Source: Tieghemostelium lacteum
Taxonomy: Eukaryota; Evosea; Eumycetozoa; Dictyosteliales; Raperosteliaceae
Direction: 5' to 3'
DNA length: 64,000 nt
NCBI GenBank assembly: GCA_001606155.1
Contig: LODT01000041.1
Location: forward strand, 124,001 to 188,000
The notes under the pieces: generated by a model
What the model was told of the DNA's origin: nothing
Database searches by the model: none
The model's input: only the letters and a program-made list of their open reading frames with translations
Shown: positions 33,820 to 45,136 of the stretch, piece after piece
Layout of the letters: the number at the start of each line of letters is the position of its first letter
How positions within the stretch are numbered: the stretch's first letter is position 1
Made by a program: the position numbers and the translations under genes

Positions 33820-36483
33820 TGGGACTTAGAAGTAAAGGAGTAATAAAAATAATAAAAAACATTTTAAAAAATTAAAAAAATTCTATGGTGGAGGTTAATT
33901 AATTAAACAGTTTATATAAACTAATATTTTATTGGTATTTGTTTATTTAGAGATAAAATGAAAGAGAAGGAGATAATGAGTGAGAACGATTACCAGTACT
34001 TTTTGCAGGATACATCATCAATAATTTTAGATCTGTTTTGACATAACCCATCTAGAAGTCTGGGACTAATCTTATAACCTTAGTCTTCCATGAATAAGAT
34101 GATTAAGAATTCAAAGAGACCTTAGAATAAAATTTGAAAGGAATAGGATAATTTTAAAAGATATTTTTGATTTTGATGATGTGTCCTACATTGTTTGCAA
34201 AATGAAAGATTAAGATTTTTTAAAAAGAAAAGGTTGGAATAATGGTTGGAATTTTTTTGATTTTATGGATATTTTAATTTTTACGACGAACTTAAGTGAA
34301 AATATCCAGATATTATGTACTGAAATATTGATTATTTGAATAGTGTCCCCAGTGATTACATCATCACACATTTCATTTTATTCACCTAATATAACCAGAC
34401 TACTATTATTCTTAATCATTTCCAAGTTTCATAAGGATTTTCAAAAGATGATAATACATCATCAAAATACCCAATTGTTCTAATTAGATGGCTTCAGAAC
34501 AACATTCTATTACCTGAAATTTTCCTACCTTGTTCCTAAAAAATCTTTATATTTTTTTATCTTTTAATAATAAAAAAATATCTTTTTTGACCTAAAAAGA
34601 TTTAAAAATTTAATATTAGGGTTACACGATGTTTAATGAGAATTTCAAAAATCACTTCCTAACAACACAGTTGATCCCATCAATATTATTGAAGTGATTT
34701 TAAATTTTCCCAATATTGCCTCCATCTAGAATTAAGATGGGGGTAGTTTTTGATCTGGGAAATCAATAAATAATAATGAAAATCTATTTTTGACCAGTGA
34801 AGAATGATTCTTAGAGTTGACATTATAACTATAAAAATTGATTAAAGTTTCTCCCTCAGTTGAGATCAATACCATTAACATAAAATAAATATCTTTGATG
34901 ATGTGTTGTATTTACTTTTAAATAGAGTAAGATATGTCGTTTTTCACTAGAAAATAGCATCATTTAAGATATTTTGATCGGGTAATGAAATTTATAATTT
35001 TTATTCAAAAAATCTTTATGATCCTTGAGAACCTCTTCTCTCTAAAGTTTTTTTTTTGATTTTTTTTTTATAATTCATTTTTTTCCCTATTGCAAATAAA
35101 AAATCAAATAACTCTTGGTAAAAGTAAATCAGAAACCTTACGTCATAGAATGTAGTGTATATAAATATTTTTCTTTGGAATTTGGTAGTCGTCCATTCGA
35201 ATTTTTTTGTTTTCTCTCTCTAATTTTGTTTTTAATTTTTATTTTTGTTTTTGTTTTTTGTTTTTTTTTTGATCAAATAACTTTAGATAAATCTCATCGT
35301 GAAAATATGTAAGTTTGTCAGTTTGTTAGTCAGTTAAACATTTTTATATATTTATTTTTTTTGGCAGATTTTTCTTTTGCACAATACCAAAAAAAAGATT
35401 CACAAATACAGGAAGATAAGTTATAGAGAGACCTATGTTAAAAAAAGGAAATGGAATTGTTTGTTCCATTTAGTAATTCAATTCCAATTTGATTTATTTT
35501 GCCGAAATTAAAAAAAAAACAGACGTCGGTTCCTCTCAAAAAAAAAAAAAAAAAACTAAACTTAACTTACATTATGTCTTTTAATACCAAAATCATTATA
35601 AATCTGCTATCCATTGTGTGTGTGAGTATTATCACATTATTATTTGTATGTTACATTCTGGAACCAAACCAATTCGATCTTTTTTTATGTTGTTATAAAC
35701 TCCAATTTTTTTCTTTAAAATTACCTAGGTCATATCTTTATTTTTCGAAAAAAATATCTCTATTGCCATCTTATCAAAAAAAATATCTTTTTGGGCGAAC
35801 CGTTGTTATTTTTTTTTTGTTTTAATTTTTTAAAGTCCAGTATTTTTGATTAACAAAATAATTAAACTCATACGGTAGCCTTAGTCAGAGTTAATTAATT
35901 CGTTTTATTCATTTATTCTCATTTGATTTATTAAATTAAAAATAAAAAAAAAAAAAAAAGTAATTTTACCGATACCATTACCAATTTAAATCACCAATCT
36001 TAACGGAATCAAAAGTTGGTATCTCTCCTTATTGTAACCCTTCCGACGACTTTTAGGCTAATTAAAAAATTATTTTAAAAATTTTTTTGTGATATCTTTC
36101 CTTCTCCTACCTTTTCATTTTTCCCAGTTATGACAATTTGATTACTAATTCTCTTTCTCCTCTACCACCTTAATTTAAAATTTGTTATTTCATCATAGTT
36201 TGATTAAATAGTACAATATATTATCTTACATTAAACACACTCACAAAATACAATCTCTAACAACAACACAATAATAGTACTGATGAAATATTATTTCTCC
36301 AAAACCATTTTACAAAACAATAAAAATAAACAAAACAATAATAAGAAGACCAACAACAATAATAAGACTAGTAAGCACCACCACAATAACTAAATAACAA
36401 TCTCTCCCTCCAATAGAAAATATAATATAAATATATATACACATTTCAAACAATATCAACAATAATTACATATACCATTAAAA
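33820..36483. other. 2.7-kb intergenic region with hairpins and recurring TGATGATGT motif
   Basis: This spacer separates the divergent D2HGDH and piggyBac-like genes. The part from about 33960 to 35000 is clearly less AT-biased than other spacers here and has no ORF. It contains a long imperfect hairpin (34638-34711) and shorter stems at 34064-34085, 34722-34740 and 34750-34766. TGATGATGT or its complement occurs at 34012, 34174, 34357, 34456 and 34896. The rest, from 35000 to 36483, is dominated by A and T runs and would carry the promoter and leader of the piggyBac-like gene. A non-coding RNA or an eroded element are both possible. Confidence 0.4.
34638..34711. repeat. Imperfect inverted repeat, about 20-bp arms
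   Basis: The left arm 34638-34658 (GAGAATTTCAAAAATCACTTC) pairs with the right arm 34691-34711. The inner 11 bp (AAAATCACTTC / GAAGTGATTTT) are perfect and the outer part has a short bulge and two mismatches. The 32-nt loop itself holds TTGAT-CCC-ATCAA. It could fold as a stem-loop in RNA. Confidence 0.4.
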
Positions 36484-36967
36484 ATGAAGAGTCTCACCAC
36501 ATCAATGCCATCATTCCCAATAGATATTTTTAATCCATTACCATCAATGGATCAAAAGAGGACAACCAATAATAACACCAACAACAACAACACCACCACC
36601 AATACTAGTAACACTATTAAAGGCCCAAGTTTTTTCTGCAAGTCCAGTGACAATGAATTAATTCTCACCACCAGAAAATTGGTACCACCAAGTCAATTGT
36701 TGATTCAAAGTAAAATCAACTTGATTAACACATATTTCCAATCACCACAAAAATTCCAAATAGATTACCAAAATCATATCTTACAACAAAATGAAAAACC
36801 ACATCAACCAGTACTTTATAAAACATCTACACAACAACAACAAGCCAACAACGAATTATATTTTTCACCATACAGTAAAAAACATATAAATTCAATTAAT
36901 TATCTTAGTAATAATAATAACAATGAGGAATTTGAAATTAAACCAATCGGTCAACATTCATTAAGAA

Positions 36968-37021
<54 letters not shown>

Positions 37022-38340
37022 TAAAACAGTCAATTACCATTATTGATAGTATTAGTGAATTAAAATCACCAATGTTATCACCAACATCTCAGAATTCACC
37101 ACCTCTTTCTCCATATTCACCAATCAATAATATTCATAATATTGAACAAATAATATCATCTTCAACTCCAACCTCTCCTTTACTATCTCCTAAAAATGTA
37201 TATAAATCCAATAATAATGATACTGTAAATATAAACCAACAACAACAACAACAACAACTTGAATATAATTCCAATATAATTTCAAAAAATATAATTGAAG
37301 AGGCAATTAAAATTCTAATTAATGAGGAATCTAATAACAATCATCATCATCATCATCATCACCATCATAATAACACTACTACCACTTCAACTACTACAAC
37401 TATTAATAACATTAATAATAATACCAGTAACTCAAATAATAGTAATTATAGTTTACAATTAAAATTCCAATATTTAACACCACTAGAATCCTTTAGAATT
37501 ATATTTTTCCCAATTCTTTCATTTATTAGTGATGAGATATCCAAGACTAGAGAATCAAGTAGTAAGACAACCTATTACTTGGGAAGTAGATTCCCAATTA
37601 ATTTCTCAACTATTGAATCATTTATTGTGGTATCTTTGTTTATTAATTGCCATTCACTAGAGAGAATCAGCGATTATTGGTCATCTTCACAAGCAAAGTC
37701 TGCTACTCACATTTCTTTGATCCCAAAGATTCTCTCCAGGAACAAATACTTTGAGATCAAATCAGCACTTGCTAATGTACTGTCACCAAATGTCTTGGCA
37801 ATCGTTCAGAACCTGTTAATGAGCGAGATCTCCAAATACAATGATCAAAACCATTTGAATAACATTAACGAATTTAAGTCCTCTAAATTGAATACTCCAG
37901 TCAAACATAGAAATTCTACTAAAGAATTGGCAGCTTTCAATTTACTTTTGGAATACGCTCTCAGTAGCGCTCACGAACTTTTTAATAGACACAGAAAGGT
38001 AACCACTACTGTTTCACAATTTGTAGAAATCTTAACCGACCAAATCTATTCTCTTGAATCTTCTTCCAATGTCAATGGAAGTGGATCACAGAGTAGTAGT
38101 AACTCATCATCACCTCCAAATGGCACTATATCACCACCAACACCTTCATCCACTTCACAAAGTAGCGAACATCAACATCATCTAACTCTGTCTCCAAAAA
38201 AGAAACAATGTTTTAATTGTAAATTCCCATCACAGTCTTCAAATCACCAACCACCACTTGATCAAACAACAAATTACAAATGTTCAAAGTGTTTTCTCTA
38301 TTATCACCCAGCATGTTTCAACTTATCACACAACCAATAA
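36484..38340 (+). CDS. piggyBac transposase-derived protein lacking the catalytic core, with C-terminal zinc finger
   Basis: This 618-residue single-exon gene has a disordered N-terminal half with Asn, Gln and His runs. From about 332 to 436 it resembles the beginning of the piggyBac transposase domain (DDE_Tnp_1_7): TPLESFRIIFFPILSFISDE, then a helix (IESFIVVSLFINC), then SDYWSS with D397-Y398-W399, then IPKILSRNKYFEIKSAL. In transposases the last block is followed by about 250 residues with the catalytic Asp triad; here only about 45 residues intervene before a segment like the post-catalytic helices (480-525, AAFNLLLEYALSSAHELF). The end has C576-x2-C579, C600-x2-C603, H608-x2-C611 and H616, similar to the piggyBac Cys-rich DNA-binding domain. 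It therefore looks like a domesticated DNA-binding protein, not an active transposase. Confidence 0.7.
36970..37020 (+). repeat. (AAT)17 microsatellite encoding 17 Asn
   Basis: Seventeen consecutive AAT codons give Asn163-Asn179 of the piggyBac-like protein. A pure codon run indicates recent slippage rather than selected sequence. Confidence 0.9.
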
Positions 38341-38601
38341 ATCAACCTAAAAAACTCTAAACTTTTTATAAAAAATAAATTAAACTTTCTTTTTTTTTAT
38401 ACAAAAGTTGATAAAGAATAATATAATATTGTGTGATAATAATTGTAAAAATTTATTTACAAATAAAATTTATTTGAAAAATCAAAACTTAATTGAATTT
38501 AGATCTTAGTTCATCTAATTAGATGAACCCATTACATACAATATTATTATAATCAATTAATAGTTGATGATTAGATGTGAAATTTTTATATATATACATA
38601 A

Positions 38602-39042
38602 TTATTGAATATTTTTATCAGATTTAATTGGGAAACGTTTAACTTTTTTACAATGTTTACATGTTGTTACTAGATGTGATTCTCTGTTATCTGAAATTCT
38701 ATTGGTTGAAGTTATACCAGGTATCAAAACTGCACAACATCTTTTACAAGTGGTTCTTTTGATTGATTTGTTAAGTCTCTGTACTGTTTTTAGTGCAATT
38801 TGTTTTGAACTTTTATTATAGTGTCTAGCTAGTACTAGATTACCTTGTGTAGTGAGTAAATTTGATGCTTGATATAAATAGTTTAATGTTTTATTACTAT
38901 CTGATATTCCTGCAGTTTTCTCTTTTTTTGATGATTTTGGTTCATTTTTCTTTGATTGTTTAGCTGTTGGTTTGTTTGGTGGTTTTTCTGGTCCAGTTGA
39001 GGTTATAGTAGGAGTATTGGTTTTTGGTTCATCTACATTCAT
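38602..39042 (-). CDS. rpp21: RNase P/MRP protein subunit Rpp21 (Rpr2/Snm1 family)
   Basis: The likely start is the ATG at 39042 (MNVDEPK), giving 146 residues; an in-frame ATG at 39102 would add a hydrophobic 20-residue stretch foreign to the family. A Lys/Pro-rich leader precedes a helical region (LNYLYQASNLLTTQGNLVLARHY) and a zinc ribbon with CKRC in the first knuckle and CKHC in the second. This is the Rpr2/Rpp21 layout: two helices holding RNase P RNA-binding residues, then a four-Cys zinc site. Rpp21 takes part in 5' maturation of pre-tRNA in the nucleus. The HYNKSSKQIALKTVQRLNKSIKRTTCKRC block fits the family well. Confidence 0.8.
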   Translation of the reverse strand: MNVDEPKTNTPTITSTGPEKPPNKPTAKQSKKNEPKSSKKEKTAGISDSNKTLNYLYQASNLLTTQGNLVLARHYNKSSKQIALKTVQRLNKSIKRTTCKRCCAVLIPGITSTNRISDNRESHLVTTCKHCKKVKRFPIKSDKNIQ

Positions 39043-39421
39043 TTTAGTTACATCGAACTTCCAAATAAATGAAAATAAGTAAAAAATTGATAAAATGATC
39101 AAAAACGAAGAAAATGATTTTTTTTTTTCATTATTCGTTCAACATAAGGTAAATACGAAACAAACAGAAATAACAATTAACAATAGGTACTTTCATGATG
39201 ATAAAATAATATATTGCGTCTGATAATAATGAGGACACCGATTATCCATGCAACACCATCTGATCTTATACCTTATTGTTAATCTCAATTTTAGAATTAA
39301 TGTAGTATAAATATTAATATTTTGATTAATATAATTAGGTTTATTCAAAACTTTAAAATTCTCAATAAATTTAACACGATTTCATCTATTATAAATATAT
39401 AAAAGTATATAGTGTTTTTAT
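39043..39421. other. Intergenic region, Rpp21 promoter
   Basis: This 379-nt AT-rich region lies upstream of Rpp21 and downstream of the large surface-protein gene (both minus). A slightly GC-richer patch at about 39195-39275 has no ORF. No RNA gene was recognised. Confidence 0.3.
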
Positions 39422-42286
39422 TTACATACTATTTCTTGAATTTATTCTCACTAGAATATTTTCACGTTTAATCATTAGATAGTTTCCAATAATACGTTTT
39501 TTCCAAATGATAATAGAAGCTATAATGGCAAATCCTACTACACCACCTACAACACATAGAGCTAATTTCATATAAGATTTCTTATTTGAAAAAGTCTCAC
39601 TTATACTATCGTCACCACTCGACGAAATCTGACAGGATTGTGAAGATACTAAAAGACTAAGTGATGTTGTACTGTGTTTCAATTTATATTTACATGGATC
39701 TTGAATGGATTTCACAGAGGATGTCTCTGTATCGTAATAGTGTATAACAACTTTAGAGAATGTGTTTTGGTTGGTTGTAGTTGCATATCGAATAAATGTG
39801 TAATTGTTGTTGTTGGACATGGTTGATGTGTTCTGGAAATAGACATTCAATACACCACCATTTTGAATATATAGATTCTTTTCAATGGAGATGGTAGAGT
39901 ATTCACTGTCATTCTGAATGTTAATGTCAATGGATGTTTCGTTTGAAGTCTCTGCATTTCCAGTTATATTTAAATTAGAGATTGAATTCATGTTACCTAA
40001 TGTAGAATTACCACATGTTACATTAGAGTTCACTGTACCACTACCAGAGAGTTGTCCACCATTTGATAGAGAAACTACCGAATCATCACCAAGTTGGTTA
40101 ATAACAGAGTCTTGAAGTTCCAAAGTCGACCCAGTACTCAATAGTAACTGGTCTACTGTAATTTGTGATTTTTTAACTTTAATTTCACCTTGGTTCTCTA
40201 GAGATTTAAACAACACATCCTGGTGATTATTAAACTCCCATTGACCACTGTTTACAACGTTTCCAGATTGACTTTTGATTTTATTCGATGGCTCAGGAAC
40301 AGCACTTCCAATAGTAACCATTTTACCTTGGTTTTCAAATTTACTATTCTCACCCAACTCCATTCCACCCAGAGAATAGAATTCATTTTGGTTCAAGAAT
40401 TTAGAAGTTCCTTGTAAATTAATTATACCACCACTATTTACAATCATTCTACTAGATGATTTTAAAAGTGCATCACTGTTATCGAGATTAAGTAGACCTA
40501 GTACATTGAAATTAGAAGTGTCATCAATAACCAGTGAAGAAGAGCTCATTAGTGTCTCACCATCTAGAGTTATACCACTGTTACCTTGAACATGTACTTT
40601 AGAGCCATCTGAAATTGTAAATTGTGAATTCTTCCCTTTTTCAACCAAAGAGTTTTTAAACTGAATATTAGAATTCTTTTGTATATTAATGGAACTGGTA
40701 TCGGTGATATTTAAAGTAGTATCATTGTCCATTACTACAGAGCTATTATTATCAATATTTAAAGTGGAATTATTGTTTAAAAGAAGTCTGGTGTTGGCAC
40801 CTCCCGTTAGAAGTGTATTGGAAAGTGATGAAAGATTGATAATTGAATTTCCAAATAGGTCAATTGAATTTTCAAAAACAGTTGAACTGGAGTCGGTAGT
40901 GAATTTAGAATCTTCATAGAGTTCCATAGGGTATGATTTGTGCTGGTATTTTGAGTTTTTCAAATTGAAGTTTGTCTGTTTGTTCATTTTTAGTTTACAT
41001 GAACATGTAAAATCAGATTTATCTTCAAAATTTAGATTACTATTGTCATTAACTTGAAAATCACCAGATTCAATGGAAATTAATGAATTTTGAAAATCAA
41101 ATTCACTTTGGTTGTCAACTGTAAACAAATCGCCATTCATGTGGAATTGGTTTTTTTTACCAACTATTTTCGATGTTCCTTTGGAATGTATTAGTTTACT
41201 TTTTAGATTAAATATTCCATCTTGAAGATTTATAAGGTCTTCGTTTTGGAAGAGTTGATTGGTTACTTGAAAATTTACAGTGTTTAGATTCAATCGGCTA
41301 CCAACTTCCAATGCAATAGAGTCACCATCATCTGTAAGGTAATCAGAGTTCTCTATAGTCACCAGTCCATTAGAATTCATTGATCTAAAATCTAATTTAT
41401 TACCAATTAAATTGATACCATTATTATTGTTATTGAAAATGTTACTGAATAGATTTAGTTTAATGTTTCCATTCAGTGATTGTATTTTACTATTTTGATT
41501 TAAAATGATTGAATTTATATTAATATTACCCATTTCTATATTTAGATTACTGTTATCCATGTTAAAGTTACTCGATTTTGAGGATATATTAGAATTGGAA
41601 AGTAATGTTAAATTCCCATTTTTACTAGTTAGATTTTTAAGTTGTAGAATAGCATTTAAATTTAGTAAACCATTATTTAGAACTTCTATATTACCACTGA
41701 CTGATGTTGGTGCATCTAAATTTAACAAACCACCATTATTCTGTAACAGTGGTGAATCTATTGATATGTCTTTGTCAACTTGAAATTGACTTCCTTTATC
41801 CAGAGTAATTAGATTCTCAGCTCTTATAGTCGATTTATCCTTATTATTTAGTTTTCCAGTTATTTGTAATTTTTTACCACTGTTCAAACATAAAATTCCA
41901 GATGAACAAGTCAAATCCACATTTGATTTTCCACCCACTATTAGATTTCCAGTTACATTTAACATATTTTTAATTTCAAAAAATCTTGGACTTGAACTGG
42001 ATGTTTCTCCTAAAAGTAACTCATCTATATCCAATGAATATCTTTTTGAGTTTCTAACTACACAACTTTCATTGGATGCGAAACTATTTGATGTGGTAGA
42101 ATCTGGTATTATTTTTAATAGTGATAGAGTTTTATTGATTACATCTCCAAGTGACTTTATAATATCTGATAACTCTCCACATTGTGATATAGTTTTACTA
42201 CTACCATCATTTTGGCAATTTACAACCAAATTAAAAATAATAAATATATATATTAATTTAGTCAACATGGATCCTTTAAATTCCAT
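39422..42286 (-). CDS. Large type I membrane protein with probable beta-solenoid ectodomain
   Basis: This 954-residue single-exon gene has an N-terminal signal peptide (KLIYIFIIFNLVVNCQN; start at the first ATG or at Met7), a long Ser/Asn/Leu-rich ectodomain, one membrane helix (about 906-928, LALCVVGGVVGFAIIASIIIW) and a short basic tail. From about 100 to 760 the sequence runs in short alternating hydrophobic strands separated by Asn/Ser/Gly turns (for example NLDAPTSVSGNIEVLNNGLLNLNA). This is typical of a right-handed beta-helix, as in pectin-lyase-like and auto-adhesin folds. There are dozens of N-x-S/T sequons. A Cys-containing segment (CKLKM, SCQIS) precedes the membrane. A cell-surface or matrix adhesion role is inferred. 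No dictyostelid family name is recognised. Confidence 0.8.
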   Translation of the reverse strand: MEFKGSMLTKLIYIFIIFNLVVNCQNDGSSKTISQCGELSDIIKSLGDVINKTLSLLKIIPDSTTSNSFASNESCVVRNSKRYSLDIDELLLGETSSSSPRFFEIKNMLNVTGNLIVGGKSNVDLTCSSGILCLNSGKKLQITGKLNNKDKSTIRAENLITLDKGSQFQVDKDISIDSPLLQNNGGLLNLDAPTSVSGNIEVLNNGLLNLNAILQLKNLTSKNGNLTLLSNSNISSKSSNFNMDNSNLNIEMGNININSIILNQNSKIQSLNGNIKLNLFSNIFNNNNNGINLIGNKLDFRSMNSNGLVTIENSDYLTDDGDSIALEVGSRLNLNTVNFQVTNQLFQNEDLINLQDGIFNLKSKLIHSKGTSKIVGKKNQFHMNGDLFTVDNQSEFDFQNSLISIESGDFQVNDNSNLNFEDKSDFTCSCKLKMNKQTNFNLKNSKYQHKSYPMELYEDSKFTTDSSSTVFENSIDLFGNSIINLSSLSNTLLTGGANTRLLLNNNSTLNIDNNSSVVMDNDTTLNITDTSSINIQKNSNIQFKNSLVEKGKNSQFTISDGSKVHVQGNSGITLDGETLMSSSSLVIDDTSNFNVLGLLNLDNSDALLKSSSRMIVNSGGIINLQGTSKFLNQNEFYSLGGMELGENSKFENQGKMVTIGSAVPEPSNKIKSQSGNVVNSGQWEFNNHQDVLFKSLENQGEIKVKKSQITVDQLLLSTGSTLELQDSVINQLGDDSVVSLSNGGQLSGSGTVNSNVTCGNSTLGNMNSISNLNITGNAETSNETSIDINIQNDSEYSTISIEKNLYIQNGGVLNVYFQNTSTMSNNNNYTFIRYATTTNQNTFSKVVIHYYDTETSSVKSIQDPCKYKLKHSTTSLSLLVSSQSCQISSSGDDSISETFSNKKSYMKLALCVVGGVVGFAIIASIIIWKKRIIGNYLMIKRENILVRINSRNSM

Positions 42287-43368
42287 TGTTGTAAAGATTT
42301 TTAAATATTTAAAAAAAAAATATAAATTATTATAATTATTATTTATATTTTTTTTTTAGAGATTGTGTGATTTAATTGAATTTATATTTTACTGTTTCAT
42401 CAATTATTTAGAAATATATTGGTTCTTGTTTAAAATTTGTTTAAAACAAATATTATTTTTTTTTTTTAATATTGTTGTTCTTCTTGTTTTAGTTGTGTAT
42501 TGGTTTTATTGTGTTGTGTTTCTTTGATCATTACAATATTTTATGATAAAAATAACAATCACTGTTTTAAAATTCCTATCAAAAAAATAAATATTTCAAG
42601 ATAATTATTATCACAACTAATTCAACTCCTAAATAGTACAACAGATTTTGATTTAAATTTCCCTAATAAGAGATTGACAGTAGTTGATAATAGTAACTAC
42701 TTTATTAAAATATGTACATACATATACTTTATCGTCATCACAAAACCCAAATATACCCACACCTAACCACAATTTAATTTTAAAATAAAATATAGTGGTG
42801 ATTTATATCTGATTTTTTTATGTATAAATTAACAAATATCAGTGATATATTATCACACCCCAATACACCACACTACCCCAATTGTCACCATATAAATGAA
42901 TAAAAAACTAAACATTATTACCATATGGAATTTTATTCAATTTAATAAAATTACTATTGACTGAGATGATATGAAAAAGTAACAATGAATCATATGGTTA
43001 AATAAATTATTGAGTTTACCCATTAATTGTTAATGACCACCCCCACACAATGATTACTTTTATAATAACAATCAGATACACATCAAAGAAATAAGGATGC
43101 AATGATTATTGTTAAAAAGACATTTTACAATATCACTAACTTTTTTTTTACACACTATTCAAATGATTTGAGAAGAAGAAAGTAGAAGAATTGTTAATTA
43201 AAATACAACAATGATTTAAATGGTGTTTTTATTTTATTTTAAATTAATATAAAAGTAAAAAGTTAATTTCATCATCTGGTGTCAATTAGTGTGAGGAAGT
43301 GTGTTATCATGATGATAGATAGACAGATAGATATAACAAAGAAATGGTGTTAATTTGTTAAGTTTGTT
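42287..43368. promoter_or_regulatory. 1.1-kb intergenic region with three CA-rich elements
   Basis: This spacer lies upstream of the surface-protein gene (minus) and downstream of GABA-T. In an otherwise AT-rich background it holds ACCCACACCTAACCAC at 42755-42770, a CA/C-rich stretch at 42854-42880 and GACCACCCCCACACAA at 43035-43050. Such CA-rich elements are bound by G-box binding factor in Dictyostelium developmental promoters; the match is by eye. GATA-type tetranucleotides occur at 43312-43335. There are no ORFs. Confidence 0.35.
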
Positions 43369-45136
43369 TTACTTTTTCATTTGTTCTAAAACTTGAGAGA
43401 ATCTGTCAAGGAATTGATTGACATGGTATGGTTTAGCAATTAGCATTGGACGGAAACGAATAGCTTCAGTACCACAACCACCAGTTTCAACACCTTTAGT
43501 TCTGAGTAATCCAACCATTTGATCACGAGTTTGTGGATTGGTACTATCAAATGCCAAAAATGTACCTTGACCACGAACATTCTTTACTAGAGTTGGGTAC
43601 TTTTGTTGGAATTCCAATAAACCATTCTTTAGGAATTTACCAGTGACATCAACATTCTCTAACAAATGGTTCTTTTTAATTTGTTCAATGACAACTTCTA
43701 ATTCCAAAGCTCTCAATGGATCACCCATCCATGTATTGAAATTTCTGTAGGATTCAGATGGACGGAATTCAATGTTATGGTAGAAACCAGCAGCTTGCAT
43801 TTTCTTTGAGAATGTTACAATATCAGGTGGAGATGATAGATTCCAATGATCATGTGCCCAGAATTTACCAGTTGCACCCATACCAGTTTGTACTTCATCT
43901 ACAATCATTGCAACACCATATTTCTTGGTAATATCACGGAGACCTTGGAAGAAGTATGGAGTGGCGTGGTTATCACCACCTTCAGCTTGAACTGGCTCTA
44001 CAATGAGACCTGCGACTGGTACATGCCAGGTTTTGATCAAATGTTCAACTTCTTGAAGACATTTGTTCTCAATAGCTCTATTTTCAGCTTCATGAGCTTC
44101 CAATGGGTATTTGAGGTCTGGGAAAGTTGCAGCTGGCCAATCAAATGCTGGGATATCCAATTTATGAATAGCCTTAGAACGTGTGGTGGTAAGAGTACCA
44201 AAAGTTCTACCGTGGAATGCTTTTTTGAAGGAGAGAATAGAGAGTTGTGGTGATCCTGGTGCTTGATTATTCATACAACTATTGATCTCCTCTTGTGTAA
44301 ATGGTTTTCCACCACGTTTAACATGTTGATGATGCATAAACACTGCTTTGAATGCACATTCGTTGGCACATGATCCACACATGGCTGTGAAGATGTTCTT
44401 GAGACCTTTTGGTGCAACTTGCATAAATGAATTTTCAATTAATGCTGGCCAGTCTTTTGGTGGTAAAACACCCAATGATGGTCTATTGATTATTGCAGAT
44501 ATCCATTTATCCGATTTGGCTGCTTTAATCAATTCTGGATTATTGTAACCAATTGGAATAGATGCAATCTGACAATATAAATCTAATAAAATATTACCAT
44601 CTACATCTGCAATATAATTACCCCTTGAGTTTCTATATATACACAAAATCTTTGATTAGTTTAACTGAAATTTCACATTACAAATATTTTTAAATTTCCC
44701 AAATTAAAAAAAAAAAGAAACACTTCTTGGATAGAACCTTCAAACAAATCAAAATAAAAATCTAATCTTAAAAGATTGAAATATAGAACTGAGAGAAGAA
44801 ATACACCCAATACTGTATTTAATACTTACGTATAGTCAGCAAAAAAGTGAGATGCTCTTGGATCTTGAAGGTTATTTAATTTGTTGTATAAGATTTGTGA
44901 TTGTGGACCTGGAATAGTAGTTTTTACAATTGGTTCTTTATATTCACCTGGGAAATCTGGTGTTGGGGTTTGTGGTAAAACTCCTTTGGTAGAGCTACCA
45001 TAATTTCTAATCAATACTAATACAGTAGTGCCATAAAGTTAATATCTTCTGATTTATCATCTTTTGTTGCCAACAAAAAGTAATTATAATTACAATTAGA
45101 GTATTTTAAATTATTTTTGATTAATTTTGATAACAT
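43369..45136 (-). CDS. gabT: 4-aminobutyrate aminotransferase, mitochondrial
   Basis: Three exons: 45136-45094, 45016-44830 and 44632-43369; the introns (77 and 197 nt) are GT-AG. The product is 497 residues, close to the animal enzyme's 500. Exons 1-2 encode [23 protein letters not shown], an acid-free, basic presequence for mitochondria. The class III aminotransferase fold shows [33 protein letters not shown] (with the Cys pair of the GABA-T family), [44 protein letters not shown], and the PLP-binding Lys in FSKKMQ. It transfers the amino group of GABA to 2-oxoglutarate, giving succinate semialdehyde and glutamate. Splice phases 1 and 2 are satisfied and join conserved blocks. Confidence 0.95.

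Noticed and set aside
35115-35825. Two plus-strand ORFs of 65 and 108 codons in the long spacer
   Set aside because: Phe/Lys/Leu-rich readings of T and A runs; no start context or domain.
36484-38340. Intact piggyBac element
   Set aside because: The catalytic region is missing and no terminal repeats or TTAA duplications were recognised at the gene borders, so it is treated as a host gene.
39043-39102. Upstream ATG for Rpp21
   Set aside because: It would add a hydrophobic stretch not found in the family; the next ATG fits better.
43312-43335. GATA-like tetranucleotide run as a regulatory site
   Set aside because: A short GATA/GACA microsatellite is a simpler explanation.
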